The notes below the pieces were generated by a model. The model did not search any database and was not told where the DNA came from. It saw nothing but the letters and a program-made list of their open reading frames with translations. 45,588 bases of DNA, from the NCBI GenBank assembly GCA_034432655.1, contig DAOUBP010000115.1, forward strand, positions 1 through 45,588. The letters run 5' to 3'. Both the position numbers and the translations under genes were made by a program. Shown here in pieces: positions 8,104-16,230 of this stretch. The first letter of the stretch is position 1, and the number at the start of each line of letters is the position of its first letter. This stretch comes from DAOUBP01 sp034432655. GTDB taxonomy: Bacteria; Chloroflexota; Anaerolineae; CG2-30-64-16.

Positions 8104-9138
8104 ATGCGCATCATTGACCTTCGCAGTGACACCATTACGAAGCCCACCCCTGCCATGCGCGCGGCCATGGCCGCGGCTGAAGTGGGGGATGACGTGTTCG
8201 GCGAGGACCCGACCGTGATCCGCCTGGAGCAGATGGCGGCCGAGCGCTTGGGCAAGGAGGCCGCGCTGTTCGTCGCTTCCGGTACCATGGGCAACCTGGT
8301 CAGCTTATTGGCCCAATGTGGCCGCGGAGATGAGGTGATCGTCGGCGACCAGGCCCACACCTACATATACGAGCAGGGCGGGATGGCTGCGTTGGGCGGC
8401 ATTCACCCGCGCGCGGCCCGCAATCGGCCCGACGGCACGCTGGATCTGGACGAGGTGCGGTCGCTCATCCGCGGGGACAACGTGCACTTCCCGCGCACGC
8501 GCTTGATCGCGCTCGAGAACACCCATAACCGTTGCGGCGGCTCGCCGCTGACCGTGGCATACATGCAGGCCATCGGCCAGCTGGCCCGGGAACATGGCCT
8601 GTTGCTCCACGTGGACGGCGCGCGTATCTTCAACGCAGCTGTGGCCCTTGGCGTGGACGTTAAGGCGTTAGCGGCCGACGCCGACTCGATCACCTTCTGT
8701 CTGAGCAAGGGGCTGGCCGCGCCGGTCGGCTCGGTGGTATGCGGCAGCCGTGCGTTCATCGCCGAGGCGCGACGGGCGCGCAAGGTGGTGGGCGGTGGGA
8801 TGCGCCAGGCCGGCGTGATCGCGGCCGCGGGGATCGTGGCGCTGGAGCAGATGGTGGACCGTCTGGCCGACGATCATGCCAACGCGGCTGCGTTGGCTGC
8901 AGGGCTGGCGGAGTTGCCGGGGATCGAGGTGGAACCGGTGCCTGTCCGCACCAACATCGTGTTCTTCCGTGTCAACCGGCGTGACCTCGACGCGCCTGCG
9001 TTCACCGCCCGGCTGGAGGCTGCCGGTGTGCGGATGCTGGCCCTGGATCCCCGACGAGTGCGCGCGGTGACCAATTATCACGTCACGGCAGAGGATGTTC
9101 AGGTCGCGTTGGGGGTGATGCGGGAGATTCTGTCCTGA
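8104..9138 (+). CDS. ltaE: Low-specificity L-threonine aldolase
   Basis: 344 aa. This PLP enzyme cleaves L-threonine or L-allo-threonine to glycine and acetaldehyde in the cytoplasm. It opens with the family signature (IDLRSDTITKPTPAMRAAM, GDDVFGEDPTV). The PLP lysine is K202 in FCLSKGLAAPVGS, and the active-site HVDGARIFNAAVALG is intact. ATG 8104 follows AAGGAAAGG at 8090-8098. The ORF is open further upstream but overlaps the nitrilase gene in another frame, so the short start is right. Probably in one transcript with the nitrilase-like gene. Confidence 0.95.
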   Translation: MRIIDLRSDTITKPTPAMRAAMAAAEVGDDVFGEDPTVIRLEQMAAERLGKEAALFVASGTMGNLVSLLAQCGRGDEVIVGDQAHTYIYEQGGMAALGGIHPRAARNRPDGTLDLDEVRSLIRGDNVHFPRTRLIALENTHNRCGGSPLTVAYMQAIGQLAREHGLLLHVDGARIFNAAVALGVDVKALAADADSITFCLSKGLAAPVGSVVCGSRAFIAEARRARKVVGGGMRQAGVIAAAGIVALEQMVDRLADDHANAAALAAGLAELPGIEVEPVPVRTNIVFFRVNRRDLDAPAFTARLEAAGVRMLALDPRRVRAVTNYHVTAEDVQVALGVMREILS

Positions 9139-9144
9139 CAGAAT
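9127..9144. promoter_or_regulatory. Perfect 18-bp palindrome over the ltaE stop codon
   Basis: ATTCTGTC and GACAGAAT form an 8-bp perfect inverted repeat with a 2-nt CT centre, spanning the TGA stop of ltaE. A seven-T run follows at 9172-9178 without a hairpin directly in front of it. The short centre suits a dimeric protein-binding site for the PucC-like gene starting at 9231 better than a terminator. Function unproven. Confidence 0.35.
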
Positions 9145-9230
9145 GTATCGTGGGTGACAGCAGAGTGCGCGTTTTTTTGTAAACACTCAGTTGTATTGAT
9201 GCGAGAAACTTCGTCAGTTGTAGGGTAAGT

Positions 9231-10601
9231 ATGATGGCCAACAAACCTGAGGTACAATCTTCGTCTCGGCCCGGCTCGGGATTCAGCGTTGCGCGTTCAC
9301 TTAAGCTGGGCAGCTTTCACATCGGGTCGTCGTTGGGCGACCTGTTGACCTCCGCGGTCTGGAACCGGATCCTGATCAGCGACCTGGGGGTGGCGGCGTG
9401 GCCGGTAGCGCTGCTGTCCGCCATGCGCTACTTCCTGGCCCCGCTGACGTTGTGGGCCGGGCACCAGTCGGACACGCGGCCGATCCGGGGCAGCCGGCGG
9501 GTGGCCTACATTTGGTTGGGCCGGCTGTTGATGCTGCTGGCGCTGCCGTTGCTGCCCCTCTCGGTGGTGGCTATCGCCCGGGATACACGATCGCTCCTGG
9601 GCTGGGGGCTGGCGCTGGTCTCCTTCCTGTTGTATGGTGCCGGTCAGCTTATCTCCGGTGCGCCGTTCCTGGCGCTGGTGCACGATAGCGCGCCCTACGA
9701 GAAGCGCGGGCAGGCGGTGGGCATCGTGCAGCTCATGCTGGTGGTCAGCTTTGCGTTCATCCCGGCGGTTTATGCCGGTGTGATGCCCGCCTACGACCCG
9801 GACGCGTTCACCCGGCTGGTGTGGATCGGCATGGCCGGCGCGGCCCTCTTCTGGTTCTTTTCGGTCTGGCGCGAGGAGCGGCCTGTGGCCGCCCAGACGG
9901 CCGCCCAGCCCGCCGCGGCCGCACCCTCCTTCCGGCGCACTTTTGCCGAGATGTGGGCCGACCCCCGGGCGCGGCGCTACGCTGTCTTCCTGGCTGCGTC
10001 CGCGTTCTTCGCCTTTATGCAGGACGCGATGTTGGAGCCGTTCGGCGGCGATGTGTTCGGCCTGGCCGCGGGCGAGACCACCCGCTTCAACGCGTACTGG
10101 GGGATGGGCGTGCTGCTCAGCATGGTCGGCACGTTGATCGTGACCCGGCGCCGGCCACCTCATCGGCAGACGAGCACTACGAGCCTGGGGCTGGCGTTGC
10201 TGGCGTTGCCGCTGCTGGCGCTGAGCGCGGCGTCGCTGGCCGAAAACCTCTCGGCGGTCCGGCCGATCCTGGTGCTGTTCGGGGTTGGCTTCGGCATCTT
10301 CACCGTGGGCGGGGTCAGCCTGCTGATGGCGGTGAACACTGAGCAACATGCCGGCGCGTACCTGGCGTTGTGGTCGGTGATCCAGCTGGTAGCGCGTGGG
10401 GCCGGCATCGCGATGGGCGGGGTGATCCGGGACGCGGCGCTGGCGATCAGCGGGCAGTTTGCGGTGGCCTACGCCAGCGTGTTCCTGGTCGAGGCTACGG
10501 GGCTGTTCGTCTGTATCTGGCTGCTGGCGCGCGTGGATGTGCCCGCGTTTGCCCGCCAGGCGCGGCTGCGGACAGTCGAGGCCCTGGCGGCGGTAGACTG
10601 A
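9231..10601 (+). CDS. PucC/LhaA-family major facilitator transporter
   Basis: 456 aa, about 12 transmembrane helices. The N-terminal stretch is diagnostic of the PucC/BCH family rather than generic MFS: AVWNRILISDLGVAAWPVAL, then FLAPLTLWAGHQSDTRP, then RRVAYIWLGRLLM. The cytoplasmic loop YEKRGQAVGIVQLMLVV and the C-terminal FGVGFGIFTVGGVSLLMAV also fit. Members are known from phototrophs, where they help assemble light-harvesting complexes or handle bacteriochlorophyll. Homologues also occur in non-phototrophs with unknown cargo. ATG 9231 (or 9234) follows a weak TAGGG site. It is preceded by a 92-bp gap, so probably has its own promoter. Confidence 0.85.
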   Translation: MMANKPEVQSSSRPGSGFSVARSLKLGSFHIGSSLGDLLTSAVWNRILISDLGVAAWPVALLSAMRYFLAPLTLWAGHQSDTRPIRGSRRVAYIWLGRLLMLLALPLLPLSVVAIARDTRSLLGWGLALVSFLLYGAGQLISGAPFLALVHDSAPYEKRGQAVGIVQLMLVVSFAFIPAVYAGVMPAYDPDAFTRLVWIGMAGAALFWFFSVWREERPVAAQTAAQPAAAAPSFRRTFAEMWADPRARRYAVFLAASAFFAFMQDAMLEPFGGDVFGLAAGETTRFNAYWGMGVLLSMVGTLIVTRRRPPHRQTSTTSLGLALLALPLLALSAASLAENLSAVRPILVLFGVGFGIFTVGGVSLLMAVNTEQHAGAYLALWSVIQLVARGAGIAMGGVIRDAALAISGQFAVAYASVFLVEATGLFVCIWLLARVDVPAFARQARLRTVEALAAVD

Positions 10602-10616
10602 GTTGCGGTCGCATTC

Positions 10617-10648
10617 ATTCGCTGATTCGCTGATTCGCTGATTCGCTG
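10617..10648. repeat. Octamer tandem array (ATTCGCTG)n
   Basis: Four perfect consecutive 8-bp ATTCGCTG units end 9 nt before the ABC ATPase start codon; the ATPase ribosome site GGAG directly abuts the array. It has the same unit length as the GATAGTCC array at 7140-7187 but a different sequence. Confidence 0.85.
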
Positions 10649-10657
10649 GAGCTACCC

Positions 10658-11566
10658 ATGACCCAACCTATCGTTTCCCTCTCCGGTCTGTGCAAGACCT
10701 TCGGGCCGGTGCGCGCAGTGGACGGCGTCTCGTTTGAGGTGTACCCCGGCGAAATCTTCGGCTTGCTGGGGCCCAACGGCGCAGGCAAGACCACCACCAT
10801 CCGCATGATGCTGGATATCTTCAAGCCCGATTGCGGCGAGGTGAAGTTGTTCGGACACAAGTTCGATGAGGCAGCCAAACGCCGCATCGGCTACATGCCC
10901 GAGGAGCGCGGGCTTTACCGCGACCTGAAGCTGGCGCCCACCCTGGTCTACCTGGCGACGCTCAAGGGGCTGCGCGAGGCCGAGGCGCGGCAGCGGGTGG
11001 ACGACTGGCTGCGGCGGCTGGACCTGTATGACTCGCGGTACAAGAAGATCCAGGACCTGAGCCGGGGCATGCAGCAGAAGGCGCAGTTCATCGCCACGCT
11101 GGTGCACGACCCGGACTTGATCGTGGTGGACGAGCCGTTCGCCAACCTGGACCCGGTCAACACGCGCCTTGCCATGGATATCCTGGAGGAGCAGGCGCGG
11201 CGGGGCAAGGCGATCATCATGTCCACCCACCTGATGTTCCAGGTGGAGGCGATGTGCGATCGCATCGTCTTGATCAACAAGGGCCGGGCCGTGCTCTATG
11301 GCCCCGTGCAGCAGATTAAGCGCGAGTTCGCCACCAATGCGATCCTGGTGGAAGGGCAGGGGAACTTCGCCGGCCTCCCCGGCGTGCTGGACGTCCGGCA
11401 GGAGAACCATCACTGGCACCTGTCCCTGGCCGCGAGCGCGGACCCCCAGCAAGTGTTGCGCGCGCTGGCCATGCGGGAGGATGTCACCATCGAGCGCTTT
11501 GAGCTGGCCGAGCCGTCGTTGGATGATATCTTCATTCAGGTGGTGCAGGGGAGAACGGGAGATTAG
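10658..11566 (+). CDS. ABC transporter ATP-binding protein (NatA/DUF4162 type)
   Basis: 302 aa. Walker A GPNGAGKTT (residues 38-46), signature LSRGM (134-138), Walker B LIVVDEP (154-160), D-loop NLD and switch His in STHLM. The C-terminal 80 residues, ending EPSLDDIFIQVV, match the DUF4162 tail of NatA-like exporters. It energises the two permeases that follow: 29 nt to the first, 9 nt between them. NatAB-type systems export sodium ions, peptides or drugs; the substrate here is unknown. Confidence 0.93.
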   Translation: MTQPIVSLSGLCKTFGPVRAVDGVSFEVYPGEIFGLLGPNGAGKTTTIRMMLDIFKPDCGEVKLFGHKFDEAAKRRIGYMPEERGLYRDLKLAPTLVYLATLKGLREAEARQRVDDWLRRLDLYDSRYKKIQDLSRGMQQKAQFIATLVHDPDLIVVDEPFANLDPVNTRLAMDILEEQARRGKAIIMSTHLMFQVEAMCDRIVLINKGRAVLYGPVQQIKREFATNAILVEGQGNFAGLPGVLDVRQENHHWHLSLAASADPQQVLRALAMREDVTIERFELAEPSLDDIFIQVVQGRTGD

Positions 11567-11595
11567 GAAACAACAGGGATTGAGGGAGGAATGAG

Positions 11596-12789
11596 ATGCG
11601 CAATCTCTGGTTGGTTGCCAGGGCTGAATACCGGCGCATGGTGATGCGACGCGCGTTTCTGCTGGCCACGTTTGGACTGCCGGTTTTTATCGCTATCGTC
11701 ACGATGGTCAGCATTTTGGCGGGCCGGGGAAGCGTAGATGATCGCCCTTTCGGCTACGTGGATGAGGCAGGCATCCTGGCTGGCGTCCAGGCCTCTCAGT
11801 TCGGACCCCTATCCGCCATCCCCTATCCTGACGAGACGTCCGCACGCGCCGCGCTCGCTGCGGGGCAGATCCAGGCTTTCTACGTGGTGCCAGCCCAATA
11901 TCGTCAAACCGGTGAGGTGCAGCAGTATTACTGGAACAGAGCACCCCAGGGACGGGTCACCGGCCAGTTCAGGGCCATGTTGCGCTTTGCCCTGGTTGCC
12001 GACCGGCCGCCTGCGCAGCGCGAGACATTGCTGCGCGATGTGAGTATTACCATGCATACCGCAACGACGGGCGAGGCAACAGGCGTCGGTGAGGTGCTGC
12101 GCATCATCCTGCCGCTGCTGGTCGGCATGTTTTTTGTGTTTGTTGTGATGGGATCGTCCGGCTACTTGCTGCAAGCCGTGACCACGGAGAAGGAAAATCG
12201 CCTGGTAGAGGTGATGTTCACCTCTGTGTCGCCGGCTCAGTTGATCGGCGGCAAAGCACTGGGATTGATGGCGGTTGCACTGACTCAAATCGGCCTCTGG
12301 GTGGCTGCGTTGGTGGTCGGGTTGTTTTTCTTGGGCCAGCAGTTGGATTTCTTGAGCGAAATCACCGTAGACTGGCAGTTCCTGGGGATGGCAGTGCTTT
12401 ACTTCTTGCCTACCTACGCGTTGGTGGCGGGAATAATGATTACGTTGGGCAGCATGGTCACCGAATTGCGGCAGGGCCAGCAGATCGCTGGTATCGTCAA
12501 TCTGCTGTTCACCCTGCCCTTCTTCTTTTTTGTGTTTGTGTTTACCAACCCCGATCATCCGTTGCTGGTCGCGCTGACCCTGTTTCCGACGACTGCGTTC
12601 ATGGCCGTGGCGATGCGTTGGGGTGTCACTTCGATCCCGGCCTGGCAAATAACGGTCGGTTTGGGCTTCCTGGTGGCCGCGGCGCTGGCTGTGGTCTGGT
12701 TGGCGACCCGGGTCTTTCGGATCGGTATGCTGCGCTATGGCCAGCCTCTAGACTTGCGGGGGCTGATCAGTCTGATGCGGACGTCCTGA
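11596..12789 (+). CDS. ABC-2 type permease (NatB-like), first subunit
   Basis: 397 aa. One N-terminal helix (AFLLATFGLPVFIAIVTMVSI), a roughly 140-residue extracytoplasmic domain, then five to six helices in the C-terminal half. TTEKENRLVEVMFTSVSP is the conserved coupling region of ABC2_membrane_3 permeases. ATG 11596 has GGGAGGA upstream. It is homologous to the next gene, so the transporter is probably a permease heterodimer with two copies of the ATPase encoded at 10658. Confidence 0.9.
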   Translation: MRNLWLVARAEYRRMVMRRAFLLATFGLPVFIAIVTMVSILAGRGSVDDRPFGYVDEAGILAGVQASQFGPLSAIPYPDETSARAALAAGQIQAFYVVPAQYRQTGEVQQYYWNRAPQGRVTGQFRAMLRFALVADRPPAQRETLLRDVSITMHTATTGEATGVGEVLRIILPLLVGMFFVFVVMGSSGYLLQAVTTEKENRLVEVMFTSVSPAQLIGGKALGLMAVALTQIGLWVAALVVGLFFLGQQLDFLSEITVDWQFLGMAVLYFLPTYALVAGIMITLGSMVTELRQGQQIAGIVNLLFTLPFFFFVFVFTNPDHPLLVALTLFPTTAFMAVAMRWGVTSIPAWQITVGLGFLVAAALAVVWLATRVFRIGMLRYGQPLDLRGLISLMRTS

Positions 12790-12798
12790 GGTGTTCTG

Positions 12799-14043
12799 AT
12801 GCGCAATGTCATCACGGTGATCAGGCATGAGATTCTGACAACGGTGGGCAAGCCGTCCTTCTGGTTCATGACGTTTATCTTCCCGGCGTTGGTGATGGGG
12901 TTCAGCTTGCTTCCGACTTTGTTTGCCGGCCGCGCCATCGAGGAGGCAAGCTCGCTTGCCGGCAGCCCTGGGGGTGCCGCCCCGGCCTTCGGTTATGTGG
13001 ATCAGGCAGGCGTGATCACTCAACTGCCGCCGGAGATACCGCTTGAGCGTTTTCATCCGTTTCAGGATGAATCGGCGGCCAAAGCAGCCCTGGCAGCCGG
13101 GGAGATCAGCCAGTATTTCATCTTGCCGGCCGATTTTCCGCGCACGAATAACGCCATCGCGGTGGCCGACCGCCTTTCGCCCGTCGCCAGCGAGAGTGGT
13201 GCCAATTTGCTGCGCTACGTGATCAATTACAATCGGACCGGGGGGGATGGTCAGCTCGCCCGTCTCCTGCTTGATCCGGCGCCCAGGGTGACCGCTCGTT
13301 CGCTGGCGCCCGAAGTGAAGTCCGACGCAGGGAACGCATTCGGTATCGGCCTGCCGTTTGTGGTCATGTTCGTGCTGTTCTTCGTGATCACGATGAGCAG
13401 CGGCTATATGCTGCAGAGCGTTTCCAAAGAAAAAGAGAGCCGCACAGTTGAGCTGTTGCTGACCAGCCTGCGCCCGCGCGAGTTGATGTTGGGCAAAGTC
13501 GTCGGCCTCGGCGTTGTTGCGCTGTTGCAGATGGCGGTTTGGCTCGGCGGCGGGGTGGTGGCCCTGAGGAACCGCTCGTTGATGACCGTTGCGCTGGCCG
13601 GTCAGACGCTGCCGGCGAGCTTCATCGTCATGGCTGTGCTCTACTTTCTGCTGGGCTACATCCTGTATGCCTCCGCCTTGGGCGCGATCGGCGCCTTGGC
13701 GCCCACTGCGCGTGAGGGCAGCCAGTTCACCTTCATCTTGATCTTGCCGCTGTTGGTGCCGTTTTATCTGAATCAGGCCTTCGCCGCCGATCCCAACAGC
13801 CCTCTGGTTACCGGTCTGAGCCTGTTCCCCTTGACAGCGCCGACCGCCATGCTGGCGCGGATGAGTGTAGCAGCGGTGCCGGCCTGGCAGATCGGGCTCA
13901 GCCTGGCCGGCCTGGCGGTGACCACGTATTTGTTTGTGCTGGTGTCGGCGCGTTTCTTCCGGGCAGATACGCTGCTCTCGTATGCCAGCCTGACTTGGGC
14001 GCGCATCGCCCAGGAGTTGCGCAGGCAGCAGCACCCCGCATGA
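12799..14043 (+). CDS. ABC-2 type permease (NatB-like), second subunit
   Basis: 414 aa. Same plan as the preceding permease: N-terminal helix, large extracytoplasmic domain (starting near residue 40 with FGYVDQAG, which parallels FGYVDEAG in the first), then the SKEKESRTVELLLTSLRP coupling motif and a C-terminal helix bundle. The two clearly arose by duplication. The start is ATG 12799 with GAGGTG upstream. The gene ends at a strong bidirectional hairpin. Confidence 0.9.
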   Translation: MRNVITVIRHEILTTVGKPSFWFMTFIFPALVMGFSLLPTLFAGRAIEEASSLAGSPGGAAPAFGYVDQAGVITQLPPEIPLERFHPFQDESAAKAALAAGEISQYFILPADFPRTNNAIAVADRLSPVASESGANLLRYVINYNRTGGDGQLARLLLDPAPRVTARSLAPEVKSDAGNAFGIGLPFVVMFVLFFVITMSSGYMLQSVSKEKESRTVELLLTSLRPRELMLGKVVGLGVVALLQMAVWLGGGVVALRNRSLMTVALAGQTLPASFIVMAVLYFLLGYILYASALGAIGALAPTAREGSQFTFILILPLLVPFYLNQAFAADPNSPLVTGLSLFPLTAPTAMLARMSVAAVPAWQIGLSLAGLAVTTYLFVLVSARFFRADTLLSYASLTWARIAQELRRQQHPA

Positions 14044-14074
14044 ATGGCTGAAGAGGGAGGGTTGCTCGTTTCGT

Positions 14075-14113
14075 GTCAGGCCCGCAAGGTCATGAGCACG
14101 TTGCGGGCCTGAC
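14075..14113. terminator. Bidirectional stem-loop between convergent operons
   Basis: GTCAGGCCCGCAA (14075-14087) pairs perfectly with TTGCGGGCCTGAC (14101-14113), a 13-bp stem with a 13-nt loop. It lies exactly between two convergent stop codons (14043 plus, 14117 minus). No U tract follows, so termination efficiency is uncertain, but position and stability support the role. Confidence 0.7.
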
Positions 14114-14116
14114 GCG

Positions 14117-16132
14117 TCAGGCGAGAGCCGGCAGCGGTGCCGGTTGATGTCCGTTGCCGCTCGCCGTGGCGGGAGCAGTCAGGAGCTCTTGCTCGTAAAA
14201 CTGTTTCATGTACAGCTCGTAGTAGGCGCCGCGGCGCGCGAGTAACTCCTCGTGTTTGCCTCGCTCCACGATCTCGCCATCCACGACCACCAGCACCTGG
14301 TCCGCATTGCGAATGGTGCTCAGCCGATGGGCGATGACGAAACTGGTTCGCCCGTGCAACAGCTTCTCCAGCGCGGCCTGGATCTGGCGCTCGGTGCGGG
14401 TGTCCACGCTGGAGGTGGCCTCGTCCAGGATCAGGATGCGCGGATCGGCCAGGGCCGCGCGGGCGATGGCGAGCAACTGGCGTTGGCCCAGACTCAGACC
14501 ACTGCCTCGCTCGCCCAGCACGGTGGCATATCCCTGAGGCAGCCGCTGAATGAAGTCGTCCGCGCGCGCCAGCCTGGCGGCCGCGATCACCTCTTCATCG
14601 CTGGCTTCCGGCCGGCCCAGGCGGATGTTGTTCATCACCGTATCGCTGAACAAGAACGTGTCCTGGAGTACGATGCCGATCTGCCGGCGCAGGGTGGCGG
14701 CCTGCACATCGCGGACATCAATGCCGTCAATGCGTACCGCGCCCTCGGTCACGTCGTAGAAGCGCGGGATCAGGTTGATGATGGTGGTCTTTCCGGCGCC
14801 GGTGGGGCCGACGATCGCCACCATCTGGCCCGGCTCGGCTACAAAGCTGACGTCGCAAAGTACCGGCTGGTCCTTTTTGTAGGCTGCGCTGACGTGATGG
14901 AACTCTACGCGGCCCACAATGGGCGGCATGGGGATGGCGTCGGGCTTGTCGGTCACATCCGGCTGCTCGTCCAGCAGGCCGAAGATACGCTCTGCGCCGG
15001 CAATCGCGCTTTGCAGGTTAGCCCACAGGGTGGAAATCTGCTGCACCGGCTGGTTGAACCGCTGCACGTAGGTCAGGAAGGTGATGATCAGCCCCAACGA
15101 GAAAGTTGTGCCGAACAGGTCCTGGCCCCGCAACAAGAAGATGCCCCCTACGATGGTGGTGATGGCCACGGCCAGGTATCCCAATGCCTCCAGGGTGGGG
15201 GAAAGGGCGGCCGTGAACGCGGTGGCACGGATGTTCGCGTCCCGGTTGGCCGCGTTGGACAGGCGAAAGCTTTCGATGTTAGCATCCTCGCGGCCGAACG
15301 CCTGCACCTCGCGCACCCCGGCAATGCTTTCCTGCAGGTTCGCGTTGACCCGGCCGATCTCCTGGCGGCTGCGGCGGAATGCCTTGCGGGCCTGGCTCGA
15401 GAACCAGTTGGTCGCCAGCCACATCAGCGGGACCACGGCCAGGCTGATCAGGGCGTAGGGGATGCTCTGCCGCAGCATGTTGATCCCAATCCAGACGATC
15501 AGCAAGATGCCGCTGGTAACGCTCACCAGGATGAACCCGAACGCCTGGCTGATGGTGTCCATGTCGTTGGTCACCCGGCTCATGACCTGGCCCGCCTCGT
15601 GCTCGGCGTAGTAGTTCAACGAAAGCTGATGGATGTGGCGGAACACCTCGGTGCGCAAGGTTTTCACAATATGCTGGCCGGTCCATGACATGAAGAAGAA
15701 TTGCAGGCCGCCCATGATCGCGCCGGCTGCATAGATTGCCACCAGGACCAGCACCAGCCGGCCCAGTCCCGCCAGGTAGGCGCTGGTGGCCGAGCCGGCC
15801 GCGGGCTGCACCAGTCCCAACCAGCCGACGTTCAGCGTGCAGTTGCTCTGGGAGCTGTTGTTCAGTCCGCCCAGGCTGGCGGCCATCCCCTGGAACCGGC
15901 TGCTCAGGTTTGCGCCGATGGCCGGGGCCAGGTAGCAGTCCACCGCCTGTCCGGTGAGCTGCGGGGTGATCACCTGGGCCCAGGTGTTGCCCAGGATCAA
16001 CGCCAGGACCAACAAAAGCACCGGCCAGTAGGGTCGGAAGTAACCGGCCAGCCGGCCCAGCGTGGCACTGACCCGGGTCGGTTTGCTCGTCTCTCGATCC
16101 ATCAACCGGCGTCCGCCGTCAAGTCCGAACAT
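14117..16132 (-). CDS. ABC exporter half-transporter, catalytically complete subunit
   Basis: 671 aa. Six-helix exporter domain followed by a nucleotide-binding domain: Walker A GPTGAGKTT (about residue 441), signature variant LSLGQRQ (about 543), Walker B ILILDEATSS with the catalytic Glu present. A roughly 60-residue Cys/Asn-containing loop sits between helices 1 and 2. LSLGQRQLLAIARA resembles the BmrD/TM288 half of heterodimeric exporters. ATG 16132 has CGGAG 6 nt upstream. It lies 69 bp after the partner half and probably pairs with it as a multidrug or lipid exporter under the MarR gene. Confidence 0.92.
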   Translation of the reverse strand: MFGLDGGRRLMDRETSKPTRVSATLGRLAGYFRPYWPVLLLVLALILGNTWAQVITPQLTGQAVDCYLAPAIGANLSSRFQGMAASLGGLNNSSQSNCTLNVGWLGLVQPAAGSATSAYLAGLGRLVLVLVAIYAAGAIMGGLQFFFMSWTGQHIVKTLRTEVFRHIHQLSLNYYAEHEAGQVMSRVTNDMDTISQAFGFILVSVTSGILLIVWIGINMLRQSIPYALISLAVVPLMWLATNWFSSQARKAFRRSRQEIGRVNANLQESIAGVREVQAFGREDANIESFRLSNAANRDANIRATAFTAALSPTLEALGYLAVAITTIVGGIFLLRGQDLFGTTFSLGLIITFLTYVQRFNQPVQQISTLWANLQSAIAGAERIFGLLDEQPDVTDKPDAIPMPPIVGRVEFHHVSAAYKKDQPVLCDVSFVAEPGQMVAIVGPTGAGKTTIINLIPRFYDVTEGAVRIDGIDVRDVQAATLRRQIGIVLQDTFLFSDTVMNNIRLGRPEASDEEVIAAARLARADDFIQRLPQGYATVLGERGSGLSLGQRQLLAIARAALADPRILILDEATSSVDTRTERQIQAALEKLLHGRTSFVIAHRLSTIRNADQVLVVVDGEIVERGKHEELLARRGAYYELYMKQFYEQELLTAPATASGNGHQPAPLPALA

Positions 16133-16144
16133 GCTCAGCTCCGT

Positions 16145-16230
16145 GATGTGTGTTATTTGGTGCGTGATGAGCGATGCGTGCCATGTGATGCGTGCATTTG
16201 CTCATTCGTTGATCCTCTGATCCGCGGGTT
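16145..16230. repeat. Degenerate octamer-like repeats between the ABC genes
   Basis: 16145-16195 holds imperfect GTGATGCG/GTGCGTGA-type units. 16204-16227 reads ATTCGTTG, ATCCTCTG, ATCCGCGG, which look like decayed ATTCGCTG octamers as in the array at 10617. The second part supplies the stop-codon region of the ABC gene ending at 16202. Confidence 0.4.

Noticed and set aside
9150..9178. Rho-independent terminator after ltaE
   Set aside because: The T run at 9172-9178 has no stem directly before it; the 18-bp palindrome is 28 bp away with only a 2-nt loop.
10970..13900. Large minus-strand ORFs opposite the ABC transporter genes
   Set aside because: His/Gln/Arg-rich shadow translations of the ATPase and permease genes; no domain content.
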